Shown: one piece after another, positions 29,550 through 38,912 of the stretch
How positions within the stretch are numbered: the stretch's first letter is position 1
Layout of the letters: each line of letters starts with the position of its first letter
Assembly: GCF_004352835.1 (NCBI RefSeq)
Contig: NZ_SJSB01000019.1
Location: forward strand, 1-60,361
DNA: 60,361 bases
DNA from: Marinomonas flavescens
Lineage (GTDB): Bacteria; Pseudomonadota; Gammaproteobacteria; Pseudomonadales; Marinomonadaceae
Reading direction: 5' to 3'
Notes under the pieces: generated by a model
Seen by the model: only the letters and a program-made list of their open reading frames with translations
What the model was told of the DNA's origin: nothing
The model's database searches: none
Made by a program: the position numbers and the translations under genes

Positions 29550-29577
29550 AAGTAATAAGTGATAAGTGATAAGTTTT
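29550..29577. repeat. short imperfect heptamer repeat upstream of rlmI
   Basis: AAGTAAT-AAGTGAT-AAGTGAT-AAGTTTT: four 7-bp units, the two central ones identical, in the 252-bp gap between the HDOD gene and rlmI. The rest of that gap is A/T-rich and holds CTCAAAG-N22-CTTTGAG (29617-29652), a weak hairpin after the HDOD gene. I see no gene in it. Confidence 0.6.
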
Positions 29578-29689
29578 GAAATTAGAATGTTGGAAATTAA
29601 AATACTAGCAGGAAAGCTCAAAGACTAAAGCGACATCACTTCAACCTTTGAGACTCATCGAAGGGCAACCATACAGGAAAGAAAATACT

Positions 29690-30517
29690 TTATGCTAACA
29701 ACTGGTCCAGATCATCTTCTAATAAAAGCGCCTCACCAAGCTCATAAATAATTTTTTCAGGCAATCCTGCCGCCTTAGATACGGTTTTAGGGAAACCATC
29801 GACAACGAGCATTTCATCACGCTCATCTCTAATACAAGCATTTAAGTAACAGGCTAGATTCAAAATACACGCCAGTGGTTGCGGATTTTCCTCGCTAAAT
29901 GGTCGTTTATGAAGCCTCACAGCTTCTCCTAATTCAGGAGGAAATTTCCATAAATCCATTAACGCTTTACTAGCGTCTTGTGTTGTAAAAGTAAGTTTAT
30001 CCATTTCTGCCTTGGTGCGGCTGATGTATTGAGTTTTCACCAACACTTGTATTTCTTGCGCGATATTTGGCTCAGTTAGGTGCAGTAACAAACGACCTAG
30101 ATTATGAACAATCCCAGCCGTAAAAGCCTCTTCTGCATCCACAGCATCCGTTCGTTTTCCTAACCATTGAGCAAGGAGTGCAACTCGAAAAGAGTCTCGC
30201 CAAAACTCTTTTAAATCAATACCTTCAACACTTTTTACAGAGTTAGCAAAACCAGAGGCTATGACTAATGTTTTTAATTTATTCAACCCTAAAATAACTG
30301 TGGCTTCATCAATAGAGTACACTTTCCTAGACAATCCAAAGTAAGCAGAGTTAACAACGCGCAATACTTTTAATGACATCGTCTGATCATGAGCAACTTT
30401 TTTAGAAATATCGAAATAATTTGCGTTAGGGTCGTTCAACAGAACGATTAACTCCCTGACAACATCAGGAACATTAGGAAGCTTATCAGTGTGCTTTAAT
30501 AAATCTTGTACTTGCAT
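29690..30517 (-). CDS. HDOD-domain signalling protein
   Basis: 275 aa, almost entirely one HDOD domain (about 10-210). DKLPNVPDVVRELIVLLNDPN, KVAHDQTMSLKVLRVVNSAYFG and EAFTAGIVHNLGRLLLHL are typical of the family. The HD metal pair of true HD-GYP enzymes is not retained, so it is likely a non-enzymatic signalling or chemotaxis-linked regulator. No output domain is attached. It is one of three HDOD/GGDEF/EAL-related proteins with doubtful or no enzyme activity in this window. Confidence 0.88.
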   Translation of the reverse strand: MQVQDLLKHTDKLPNVPDVVRELIVLLNDPNANYFDISKKVAHDQTMSLKVLRVVNSAYFGLSRKVYSIDEATVILGLNKLKTLVIASGFANSVKSVEGIDLKEFWRDSFRVALLAQWLGKRTDAVDAEEAFTAGIVHNLGRLLLHLTEPNIAQEIQVLVKTQYISRTKAEMDKLTFTTQDASKALMDLWKFPPELGEAVRLHKRPFSEENPQPLACILNLACYLNACIRDERDEMLVVDGFPKTVSKAAGLPEKIIYELGEALLLEDDLDQLLA

Positions 30518-30678
30518 AAGTCGCTGCCTTAAGCCCTATTAAAAATTGATGCCTTGAGAATAGGACTGTAATAATAAAATACACAACACTAGGCCTAGCA
30601 TTACGCACTTATTACTGAAATCCAAGCAATATTATAATTTTCTAGTTAAACACTAACGACTATAATTAATGAGTAAAA

Positions 30679-31884
30679 TTAAGAAAATGAAGACAAACCG
30701 GCCGCTCTGGCTACCAGTTTTTCTTTCAGTTGAGTGCTCTGATGAAAATGCGCCATACCACTATTACGAAGTTGTACAAGCAGAGGTTGCTGTGAGCCAA
30801 ACAATCGCTTAAAGCCTTCCATCCCTGCGGCCATGGCAATATTGTCTAACATGCGAGCTCGTTGATAGCGACGCAACACCTTACTCGCACCAAGAGACTC
30901 TCCGCGTCGATGCGCTTTCGCCAATACATCAACCAAGGCTTTGACATCCCCAAAGCCCAAATTAGCACCTTGGCCAGCCAAAGGGTGAATGGTATGAGCC
31001 GCATCGCCGATTAAAGCAATTCCTGATTTGACATACTGTTTAGCATGACGCTGACGAAGGGGTATAGATTGCCTTTTTGTGGTAATATCAAGCACAGTAA
31101 AGCGATGACTAATGGCATAACCAAGTCGCTCACAAAAAGCCTGATCATCTAGCATCATCAATTGCTCTGCGTCTTTAGGCGGAACCGACCACACGATTGA
31201 CACAAAATGACGATCATCAACGCTGGGCAATGGTAAAAAGGCCAAAATGCCTTCTTCACCAAAGCTTTGCCATGCGGTATTTTCATGCTCCTTATCCACC
31301 TCAATAGTTGAGACAATAGCATGATGCCCATAGTCCCATTCGATCGTATCAAAAGCGTTATGAGTTCGTAATTTTGATAATGCGCCATCGGCGGCAATAA
31401 TTGCTTGCGCTTCTAGCTGTTGACCTGAGAGCAAAGTAGCCTTCACTCCAGATTCACTCAACTCATGAGTTTCTAGCTCATCAGCAAGATACAAATCAAT
31501 ATTAGAGGACAGTCTCATCTCCGCCATCAAGCTATCACAAAGCACGGCATTCTCGACAAGGTGCCCTAGTTCCGGCAAGTTGGTTTTACGTGCATTGAAG
31601 TCGATATAGCCTTCACCTAATCCATCCCAAACGACCATATTGTTATAGACAGCAAGTCTTTCTTTGGGGATTTTCTGCCACGCGCCAGCAGACTCTAACA
31701 ACGCTTTAGATTGACAGGAAATGGCACTAACACGCGCATCATAACTCGGGGGTGTCGACAATACATAGTCGCCACTGTGCTTATCAACAAGCGCAATCCG
31801 TAATGACGAATCTGCCAGCAACAATGCCGCTAAAGACCCCACCATACCGGCACCCACTATGATCAAATCGTATTGCTTTGCCAT
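30679..31884 (-). CDS. ubiI: FAD-dependent ubiquinone hydroxylase, UbiI/VisC-like
   Basis: Aromatic-ring hydroxylase of ubiquinone synthesis. The 401 aa have the N-terminal FAD motif IIVGAGMVGSLAALLLA (about 9-25), the middle DG motif IIAADGALSKLR, and GDAAHTIHPLAGQGANLGF near 295. The segments DARVSAIS, WDYGHHAIVSTIE and EEGILAFLPLP match UbiI (C5 hydroxylase) better than UbiH. It lies 39 bp after pepP in the conserved ygfB-pepP-ubiH/I block. Only one hydroxylase is in the block here, so UbiH must be elsewhere or this enzyme may be broader. Confidence 0.9.
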   Translation of the reverse strand: MAKQYDLIIVGAGMVGSLAALLLADSSLRIALVDKHSGDYVLSTPPSYDARVSAISCQSKALLESAGAWQKIPKERLAVYNNMVVWDGLGEGYIDFNARKTNLPELGHLVENAVLCDSLMAEMRLSSNIDLYLADELETHELSESGVKATLLSGQQLEAQAIIAADGALSKLRTHNAFDTIEWDYGHHAIVSTIEVDKEHENTAWQSFGEEGILAFLPLPSVDDRHFVSIVWSVPPKDAEQLMMLDDQAFCERLGYAISHRFTVLDITTKRQSIPLRQRHAKQYVKSGIALIGDAAHTIHPLAGQGANLGFGDVKALVDVLAKAHRRGESLGASKVLRRYQRARMLDNIAMAAGMEGFKRLFGSQQPLLVQLRNSGMAHFHQSTQLKEKLVARAAGLSSFS

Positions 31885-31923
31885 TTACTTATCCCCAACC
31901 ACTAACCTTAGGTTAAACAATTT

Positions 31924-33231
31924 TTAATGATTTTGAGCCATAAAAGCTTCAATTTCATCAATTTCTCTTGGCAGGCCATGGGTTAAAATATAAGGGCCAT
32001 CGTTGCGAATTAAAACATCATCCTCAATACGAATACCAATACCACGCCACTTCTCATCGACCGATTCATTATCTAGAGACACGTATAAACCAGGCTCTAT
32101 GGTTAACACCATGCCTGATTCAAGCGGACGAGACTCTCCATTCACTCGATATGTCCCACAATCATGAACGTCTAAGCCAAGCCAATGACCGGTATTGTGC
32201 ATATAAAAATCTCGATACGCTTTGCTTTCGATCAGAGTATCAACATTTCCTGTCAATAATCCTAGCGATACCAAACCTTGAGTCAAAATACGTACAGCAA
32301 CGTTATGGCACGCCTCATAAGGCGCACCCACTTTTAATTCTTGTAAACCTGCCGTATGTGAGTCTAATACCACTTGGTAGAGAGCAGCTTGTGGCTCAGT
32401 GAATTTGCCATTGGCTGGAAAAGTTCGCGTTATATCACCAGCATAACAACCAAACTCTGCACCGGCATCGATAAGCACTAAGTCACCATCATCAATGGTT
32501 TCATCATTTTTGATATAATGAAGAACACAGGCATTGCTGCCTGAGGCAACAATGTTGTTATACGCAGGCTGACGCGAGCCCGATTTCATAAACACATAAT
32601 TTAGTTCAGCTTCCAGTTCATATTCTTTCATGCCTGGACGCACTGCTAACATTGCTTGCTTATGTGCTTCGACGCTGATTTGCGCTGCTTTTTCCATTAG
32701 CGCAATTTCTTCTTCATCTTTGCGCAAACGCATCTCGGCAATAGCCGGAGACAAATCCATCAACTGCGTTGGCGCTACCGCGCCAGCACGCGCTCGTGCT
32801 GTGAGATTATCTCGCCACACTAATACTTGTTGGCGAAGTTTTTCATCGCCAAAAGGAAAAGCGACATTTTGTGCCCCGTCTAGCAAAAATATCGCAGCGT
32901 TATCAAGCTCATCTAATGGTACCGCGTCACAAACACCAAATGTATTCACGGCCCCCTCAACACCATAACGAAAACCATCCCACTGCTCTTTCTCTGGATC
33001 TTTCGGTAAGGTAACCAAAATAGTATCGCCGTTGCCATTAATTAAGGCATAGGCACTTGGCTCAGGAAAACCCGTTAAATAAAAGAAGTTACTATTCGGT
33101 CGAAACTCATACTCACAATCATTGTTACGCGTGCAAAGATCACCTGTACGAATAATAGCAACGGTATTTTCAGGCAAAGACTGAATCAAACGCTCACGTC
33201 GAGCTTGGTAAGTTTGACTTTCGATTTTCAT
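31924..33231 (-). CDS. pepP: Xaa-Pro aminopeptidase
   Basis: Mn-dependent peptidase removing an N-terminal residue before proline. It is 435 aa. The N-terminal creatinase-type domain (about 1-170) includes NSNFFYLTGFPEP. The C-terminal pita-bread domain carries the metal ligands in LIDAGAEFGCYAGDITRTFP, HNTGHWLGLDVHD and LTIEPGLYV, and near the end GIGIRIEDDVLI. It sits between ygfB and ubiI on the same strand. Confidence 0.96.
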   Translation of the reverse strand: MKIESQTYQARRERLIQSLPENTVAIIRTGDLCTRNNDCEYEFRPNSNFFYLTGFPEPSAYALINGNGDTILVTLPKDPEKEQWDGFRYGVEGAVNTFGVCDAVPLDELDNAAIFLLDGAQNVAFPFGDEKLRQQVLVWRDNLTARARAGAVAPTQLMDLSPAIAEMRLRKDEEEIALMEKAAQISVEAHKQAMLAVRPGMKEYELEAELNYVFMKSGSRQPAYNNIVASGSNACVLHYIKNDETIDDGDLVLIDAGAEFGCYAGDITRTFPANGKFTEPQAALYQVVLDSHTAGLQELKVGAPYEACHNVAVRILTQGLVSLGLLTGNVDTLIESKAYRDFYMHNTGHWLGLDVHDCGTYRVNGESRPLESGMVLTIEPGLYVSLDNESVDEKWRGIGIRIEDDVLIRNDGPYILTHGLPREIDEIEAFMAQNH

Positions 33232-33298
33232 GCACGCTCTCTCTTATAGTGGGTGGTGACAACCAACACAGCGATGACAGCTGAGTTGGACATAATCA

Positions 33299-33889
33299 TT
33301 AATGCAATGAGGCTTTCTTGGTATGGTCAACATTAGGCTTAACGTCATAATGCTCTGAGTACAACATCATTGCAGACAAACGAACGTACTCAACTAATTC
33401 CGTGAGGTCCACTTCGTTGTCGTTATTGTCCTCCAATGCTCGCATATCAGCTTGCATGGCAGAAATGTTGGCAAAATCTCTTAGTACTTGTTTAGTCTCA
33501 TCCGTCAGATCTTTTTTCTGCCCAGACAACCCATAACCTGCTAAAAAGCCATGAGCCCATTGGGATAATGTCATTCCGCGCTCACAAAGCTCGGCATCTT
33601 CATCTGAAATGCAAGGTACAAGCGCATATTCGCCATTTTGCAATAAGGTTAACGTTGCTGTGTATAATTCAACAATAGCTGCACGACTTGCGTCCTCTTT
33701 CCAACTGGTAATATCGCAAAACTCAGCGACCATGGTTAGCCAATCTTCTAACGGCAACGCGACACCTGCAGACAAATAACCACAAAGCTGACCATGCAGT
33801 TCAGCAGGCGATGCACTAATAGATTCGGATACAAATACATCAGCAATTAAATCAAAATCAAGCGCATCTTTTAACATTTCTGTGGACAT
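33299..33889 (-). CDS. ygfB: UPF0149 family protein YgfB
   Basis: 196 aa from ATG 33889 (MSTEMLKDALDFDLIADVF). An alternative start 32 codons upstream adds residues unlike the family and runs into the intergenic region. It contains the UPF0149 pattern SPAELHGQLCGYLSAGV, WAHGFLAGYGLSG and the C-terminal DLTELVEYVRLSAMMLYSE. YgfB in relatives is a helical protein. In P. aeruginosa it has been connected to repression of an ampD-type programme; that role is not implied here. It is first of ygfB-pepP-ubiI. Confidence 0.92.
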   Translation of the reverse strand: MSTEMLKDALDFDLIADVFVSESISASPAELHGQLCGYLSAGVALPLEDWLTMVAEFCDITSWKEDASRAAIVELYTATLTLLQNGEYALVPCISDEDAELCERGMTLSQWAHGFLAGYGLSGQKKDLTDETKQVLRDFANISAMQADMRALEDNNDNEVDLTELVEYVRLSAMMLYSEHYDVKPNVDHTKKASLH

Positions 33890-33963
33890 GGAGTGTCTAC
33901 CTATTTCTATTGTGTTGTCTAAATAATGGGAAGCCATAAAAACGCGGCTTAATGCTGCAAAGC

Positions 33964-33993
33964 AAGAAGCCGCACCTAACGGCACGGCTTCTT
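33964..33993 (-). terminator. intrinsic terminator of folD
   Basis: AAGAAGCCG (33964-33972) and CGGCTTCTT (33985-33993) form a 9-bp stem about 70 bp after the folD stop. The minus-strand tail TGCTTTG is short in T, so this is moderate. Confidence 0.6.
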
Positions 33994-34063
33994 ATCAATC
34001 GCAACACTGTCTACCTAATACATACTATATGGGGCAGTGTGAAACCGCTTTCAAGGCTAAGAC

Positions 34064-34906
34064 TTAGCTAAGCTGCTTAAGGCCAGATTCAAGCGTTTGC
34101 AAAATCAAGGTGTTGATGGTCATTGGGCCAACGCCACCAGGAACTGGCGTGTAAGCGGCAACACGGTCAACTAATGGAGCCAATTCTATATCACCAACGC
34201 CACCAGGATGATAACCCGCATCAACAACGACAGCGCCATCCTTGATCCATTCAGCTTTAATAAATTCTGGCTTACCAACGGCACCCACAATCACATCTGC
34301 TTGCTTAATCAGATCAGGAAGATTTTGCGTACGAGAATGACAAATCGTCACGGTCGCATTGGCATTAAGCATCATCATAGCCATCGGTTTACCCAAAATT
34401 GGGCTACGACCAACGACGACAACATGCTTGCCTTCTAAAGCCACATCATACGCTTCTAATAGACGCATAATGCCAGCAGGTGTCGCTGCACCATAAGCAG
34501 GTTCTTGCATAGCCATGCGGCCAAATCCAAGACAGGTCACACCATCTACGTCTTTACGCGCTTCAATAGCATCAAAACAAAGACGCTCATCAATCTGAGC
34601 AGGCACCGGATGTTGTAACAAAATGCCATGAACATCTGGATTGCTATTTAAGTCATTAATGGTGCTTAACAACTCTTCTGTGGTCGTGGTATCTGGCAAT
34701 TCAATCGCCATAGAATCCATACCAACACGACGACAGGCGTTGCCTTTCATTTTGACATAGGTTGCTGACGCTGGATCAGCACCGACAAGAATGGTTGCTA
34801 GAATGGGGGTTCCGCCAGTGCGCTGTTTTAACTCAGCGACTTGAGCTTGAAGGCGGGTTTCAGTGTCTTTGGCGCAAAGCTTGCCGTCAAGAACCTGTGC
34901 AGTCAT
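34064..34906 (-). CDS. folD: methylene-tetrahydrofolate dehydrogenase/cyclohydrolase
   Basis: Bifunctional one-carbon enzyme interconverting methylene-, methenyl- and formyl-tetrahydrofolate. It is 280 aa. The catalytic segment is [15 protein letters not shown] (near 49-63). The folate site is [13 protein letters not shown] and [12 protein letters not shown]. The NADP site is [32 protein letters not shown] is near the end. It acts in the same folate pool as folA and thyA at 22-23.5 kb. It is monocistronic between recJ and ygfB. Confidence 0.97.
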   Translation of the reverse strand: MTAQVLDGKLCAKDTETRLQAQVAELKQRTGGTPILATILVGADPASATYVKMKGNACRRVGMDSMAIELPDTTTTEELLSTINDLNSNPDVHGILLQHPVPAQIDERLCFDAIEARKDVDGVTCLGFGRMAMQEPAYGAATPAGIMRLLEAYDVALEGKHVVVVGRSPILGKPMAMMMLNANATVTICHSRTQNLPDLIKQADVIVGAVGKPEFIKAEWIKDGAVVVDAGYHPGGVGDIELAPLVDRVAAYTPVPGGVGPMTINTLILQTLESGLKQLS

Positions 34907-35020
34907 GGATGGACTCCTGCATTAAATAATGTCGTGGATTGAGGGAGGGCTATTGTAACCTAAGTTAATAATAGATAGGCGCCCTCATGGTGTTTAATTC
35001 AAGAAAAACAGTCTTTAAGG

Positions 35021-36757
35021 CTAAGCTGGCTCTAAATAATCGACCATTAACTGAAGGTTTTTCTGACCTCTAAATTCATTAATATCAAGCTTGTAAACTA
35101 GACGAATTTTCGCGCAAGATTCATTTGGCCATTTTTCCAAATCGACAAAAAAGCAAATCGCGTCAAGCAATAAACCACTTTGCGGTTCTCTCACCATCAA
35201 TTTCAGATGCTTCTCGCCCACTAGGCGTTGCTGCAATACATCGAACACACCATCAAAACAAGGTTCAGGAAAAGATTGCCCCCAAGGCCCAGATAAGCGA
35301 ACTTGTTCAGCAAAGCTTAGACTGAAATCTTCAGCAGCTAAAGGCCCATCTGTCCAAATGGTAGCCTTAAGCTGATCTGGCGTTACCCACTCACTAATAA
35401 TGGCATCAAACGCTAAACGAAACGCATCGTAATGAGACTCTTTAATACTCATGCCAGCCGCCATAGCATGGCCACCAAACTTACTTAATAGTTGTGGATA
35501 GCGCTTTGCTAACAAATCTAATGCATCACGAATATGGACCCCAGCAATAGAGCGCGCGGAGCCTTTCAGTTCATTTTCTCCAACACGAGCAAAAGCGATC
35601 ACTGGACGATGGCATTTTTCTTTCATACGAGAAGCTAGAATCCCAATCACGCCTTGGTGCCAATCGGGATCATAAAAACACATACCATTAGGCATTTCTT
35701 GATCGTCATCCAATAGAGTCGATAGCACCTCTTCGGCCTGATCTTTCATGTCTGACTCAATCGCTTTACGCTCTCGATTAAATTGATCTAATTGCTGCGC
35801 ATAGCGTTGTGCCTGATGCGGGTGAACCGCTAACAAACATTCAATACCCACTGACATATCATCTAATCGACCTGCTGCATTTAGCCTAGGCCCTACGACA
35901 AAACCAAGATCTGAGGCTTTTAACCGCGTATAATCTCGTCGCCCAACTTCCAGCAACGCTAGAATACCAGGGCGAGCCTGGCCAGCTTGAATACGCTTGA
36001 TACCCTGCTGCACCAAAATTCGATTATTGGCATCTAAAGACACCACATCAGCAACGGTCCCTAACGCCACTAAATCTAAATACTCCGCCATTTTTGGCTC
36101 AGGTATATGCTGCTCTTCGAACCAATTACGACGCTTCAATTCAGCACGCAATGCGCTCATAACATAAAAAATCACCCCAACACCGGCCAAGTTCTTACTA
36201 CTAAAACCACACTCAGGATGGTTAGGGTTAACAATCGCATCCGCCTCAGGTAACTCGTCCCCAGGCAAGTGATGGTCTGTCACCACTACTTTCATGCCGT
36301 AGAATTTCGCCGCTCGAACGCCGTCTAAGCTGGCAATACCATTGTCCACCGTGACCAACACATCTGGGGATTTCTCCTTTGCCACTTCGACTATTTCGGG
36401 CGTTAGGCCATAGCCAAATTCAAAACGGTTAGGCACCAAGTAATCAGGAGAAACTGCTCCCATGGCTTCTAATGCAAGAATCCCCAAGCTCGTACTAGTC
36501 GCTCCATCGGCATCAAAATCCCCAACTATCAGGATTTTTTGTTCTGCAACAATAGCGTCAGCCAGAATATTCGCGGCGGCTTGAAGCCCAAAAAGAGGGT
36601 CGGGACGTAATAACAAAGGAAGCCGATAATCCAATTCGTGCTTAGAATTCACACCTCGCGCTAAAAAAATACGCTGTAAACTCAACGGCATCTCTGCTGA
36701 AAATTGCGCTGAAACTTGTTCGTTATCCGTATGGAATGACCGACGTTCTATGTGCAT
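35021..36757 (-). CDS. recJ: single-stranded-DNA exonuclease RecJ
   Basis: 5'-3' exonuclease for recombination, mismatch and base-excision repair. The 578-aa DHH-family protein has motif I ILIVGDFDADGATST (the usual DYDADG reads DFDADG), motif II TVDNGIAS, motif III VVVTDHHLPG and motif IV near VALGTVADVVSL. The DHHA1 part ends in KFGGHAMAAGMSI, and a C-terminal OB-like region follows. It lies upstream of folD on the same strand. With recA, recX, mutS and dinB, the window holds several repair genes. Confidence 0.96.
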   Translation of the reverse strand: MHIERRSFHTDNEQVSAQFSAEMPLSLQRIFLARGVNSKHELDYRLPLLLRPDPLFGLQAAANILADAIVAEQKILIVGDFDADGATSTSLGILALEAMGAVSPDYLVPNRFEFGYGLTPEIVEVAKEKSPDVLVTVDNGIASLDGVRAAKFYGMKVVVTDHHLPGDELPEADAIVNPNHPECGFSSKNLAGVGVIFYVMSALRAELKRRNWFEEQHIPEPKMAEYLDLVALGTVADVVSLDANNRILVQQGIKRIQAGQARPGILALLEVGRRDYTRLKASDLGFVVGPRLNAAGRLDDMSVGIECLLAVHPHQAQRYAQQLDQFNRERKAIESDMKDQAEEVLSTLLDDDQEMPNGMCFYDPDWHQGVIGILASRMKEKCHRPVIAFARVGENELKGSARSIAGVHIRDALDLLAKRYPQLLSKFGGHAMAAGMSIKESHYDAFRLAFDAIISEWVTPDQLKATIWTDGPLAAEDFSLSFAEQVRLSGPWGQSFPEPCFDGVFDVLQQRLVGEKHLKLMVREPQSGLLLDAICFFVDLEKWPNESCAKIRLVYKLDINEFRGQKNLQLMVDYLEPA

Positions 36758-36860
36758 ATCGTTACTCAGAATCTTAAAGGGCTTACAGATTAGCTAATTA
36801 GAATAGCACAATTTATACAGCCGATTTTGGTAAAACAGCTATTCCCATAGCCTATTAAAG

Positions 36861-37973
36861 CTAGAAACATACTTGGTTTCTCCCGCCTTCCTTTGCTTCA
36901 TAAAGCCGTCTATCGGCTACCTTTAGAGCAATATCTAGAGGTTTTTTTTCACTTAATTCTGCGACACCAAAACTAGCGGTTATATGGAGACTCTTCTTAT
37001 CGTAAAGAAAATCATGCCCCTCTATGGACTTCCGTATACTTTCTACTAGCTCTAAAACTCGCTCTGATGAGTCTTCATTGATGGCAAGTAAAAACTCCTC
37101 TCCACCCCAACGTGAAGACAAACTACTGTTAGGTAATGTTTTCTTTATCAACCTAGATAGTTCACTTAATACAAAGTCACCACAATCATGCCCATGAAGA
37201 TCATTAACCTTTTTAAAATAATCCACATCAATCAAAATCAAATACAAACGATACGATTTAAACACGTCTAAACGCTGTAACATCCCCCTCCGATTTAGCA
37301 ATCCGGTCAATAAATCTGTTTCAGCCACTTCTTTAAGTTTTTTAGATGCCATTTGTAACTCGTCATTAAAACGAGACATTGAGTACTCATAAATACTAGA
37401 AAGAAAAACAACAACAAAAAATGAGGCAACTATTCTGAACTTCAAATGCTCTTCATACTGAAATGAAAAAGTAGCGATTTCAGAAGAGAAATAGAGAATT
37501 AAAATGAGGAAAAGAGTAAAGACACTTACTTCAAACAACCCTCGTTTCATTCCTTGAATAAATAAAGAAACAGAAGGAACACAAAAAATCCACACATAGC
37601 CAGTACCACTCACACCCCCGCTAAATACCAGATAAAGCATAAGAAAATAAAGTGGGTAAATAATAATAGAGCCCGACACTTTGTAATTATGAGTCGCTCT
37701 TAAATAAAACTGATTGGCAAAAAACAGCGTCGCAGAAACAAGTAACACAGCAGCAAGCTGTATATTCCCTCTAGATAAGGCAACGATACCCAGCGGAAGA
37801 GTAAAAATAATACCTACAATTGAAAATAAATTTACAATCAGTATCCGACGCGCCTGCTCTGAAAAGTTTTGCCCTGACACACCGAAATAAAATACGTAAC
37901 GGATAAAAACCTTTAAGCTTTTATTATCATTATGTTGAGAATCAGGCTGGTTAGCACCATTAAAGTCCCCCAT
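36861..37973 (-). CDS. membrane-bound diguanylate cyclase (GGDEF)
   Basis: 370 aa from ATG 37973, which has a strong AGGAAGGGA ribosome site; an ATG 15 codons upstream lacks good spacing. The N-terminal half (about 40-190) has five to six hydrophobic segments. A linker helix leads to a GGDEF domain (DLLTGLLNRRGMLQRLD at about 220) with an intact active site RWGGEEF. VDYFKKVNDLHGHDCGD coordinates metal and nucleotide. No RxxD inhibitory site precedes the motif, so product inhibition may be absent. It is the only clearly active cyclic-di-GMP enzyme in the window. The gene is A/T-richer than its neighbours. Confidence 0.92.
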   Translation of the reverse strand: MGDFNGANQPDSQHNDNKSLKVFIRYVFYFGVSGQNFSEQARRILIVNLFSIVGIIFTLPLGIVALSRGNIQLAAVLLVSATLFFANQFYLRATHNYKVSGSIIIYPLYFLMLYLVFSGGVSGTGYVWIFCVPSVSLFIQGMKRGLFEVSVFTLFLILILYFSSEIATFSFQYEEHLKFRIVASFFVVVFLSSIYEYSMSRFNDELQMASKKLKEVAETDLLTGLLNRRGMLQRLDVFKSYRLYLILIDVDYFKKVNDLHGHDCGDFVLSELSRLIKKTLPNSSLSSRWGGEEFLLAINEDSSERVLELVESIRKSIEGHDFLYDKKSLHITASFGVAELSEKKPLDIALKVADRRLYEAKEGGRNQVCF

Positions 37974-38099
37974 TATTCCCTTCCTCTGCCTTGTTAAACA
38001 TTGTTCGAACGTATGCATTCACCTATTAAGATAGACGAAACGACACAGAGTATCATTATTGCCTACCTGTTTATTATAAAATTTAGCCGCTATGCCTAT

Positions 38100-38825
38100 T
38101 TAACAACCAGCTGGATAAAGACGAGACAACAACACTGGCACCACGGTCTCAACGCGCAAAATACGATCACCTAAATGAACCGACTCCATGCCCGCTTCAA
38201 GCCATTTTTCGACTTCAAATTCGTTCCAACCACCTTCTGGCCCCAGCGCTAAAACGCAGGACTCTTTAATCGCCACAGGACAAGCCTCTGCATGGTAAGG
38301 ATGAGCAAGCAGACCTCTCTTACCTGCAACAATTGCAGGCAGCTGATCTTCTACAAAGGGGCGAAAACGAGGAATCATGTGACAAACAGGCATAATAGTG
38401 TCTTTCGCCTGCTCCAACCCTTCCAACAAAGACTGCTGGATCGAATCATGCTGCAGAACCGGACTCTGCCAATAGCTTTTTTCCACCTTAGCAGAGTGAA
38501 TCAAATAGATTTCCTTCACTCCCATCGCACTGATGTTTTGCAAGGTGCGTTTGAGCATATTAGGTCTAGGTAACGCCATGACCAACACCATGGGTAACGC
38601 TGCCGGCGGTGCAGAAGACAAGATCAATGAATGAATCTGCCCGGGATTTTCACCTTCTGGTGCCTGATAAATACCCTCTCCAATGTCACCATTTAACAAG
38701 CCAACACGCAAGACATCGCCAGTGACGGCTTTGATGACCTTTGTTACATGCAGCTGTTGGCGTTCAGAGAGCGAATAATGTCCGCCACCTTGTTCATTTT
38801 GAGGATCAAGTAACAATAAATTCAT
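38100..38825 (-). CDS. rsmE: 16S rRNA (uracil1498-N3)-methyltransferase
   Basis: SPOUT-class methyltransferase forming m3U1498 in 16S rRNA. The 241 aa have the N-terminal PUA-like part (residues 1-70, HYSLSERQQLHVTKVIK). The knot region has ALPRPNMLKRTLQNISAMGV, LALGPEGGWNEFEV (near 197) and LGDRILRVETVVPVLL at the C terminus, all family hallmarks. Its start is 87 bp from the thrC stop, with a terminator in between that belongs to thrC on the same strand direction. Confidence 0.95.
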   Translation of the reverse strand: MNLLLLDPQNEQGGGHYSLSERQQLHVTKVIKAVTGDVLRVGLLNGDIGEGIYQAPEGENPGQIHSLILSSAPPAALPMVLVMALPRPNMLKRTLQNISAMGVKEIYLIHSAKVEKSYWQSPVLQHDSIQQSLLEGLEQAKDTIMPVCHMIPRFRPFVEDQLPAIVAGKRGLLAHPYHAEACPVAIKESCVLALGPEGGWNEFEVEKWLEAGMESVHLGDRILRVETVVPVLLSRLYPAGC

Positions 38826-38854
38826 AGAAAAAGACTAGCAGAAAAGGTAAAAGA

Positions 38855-38885
38855 AAAAAGCCGCCCCTCATAGAGGAGCGGCTTT
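38855..38885 (-). terminator. intrinsic terminator of hom-thrC
   Basis: GCCGC-C-CCTC-ATA-GAGG-A-GCGGC with A/T flanks, followed on the minus strand by T6. It lies about 30 bp after the thrC stop. Confidence 0.87.
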
Positions 38886-38912
38886 CTGTATCGTTAACTC
38901 GTCATCGCTTTG

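Noticed and set aside
33890..34063. 6S RNA in the ygfB-folD gap
   Set aside because: 6S RNA is near ygfB in E. coli, and AAGCC-N10-GGCTT plus a 9-bp stem are seen, but the gap is only 174 bp and does not form the long closing stem with a central bubble. The stem is explained as a folD terminator.
36861..37973. Horizontal transfer of the GGDEF gene
   Set aside because: It is somewhat A/T-rich, but membrane-protein codons can explain that; no repeats, integrase or insertion sequence flank it.
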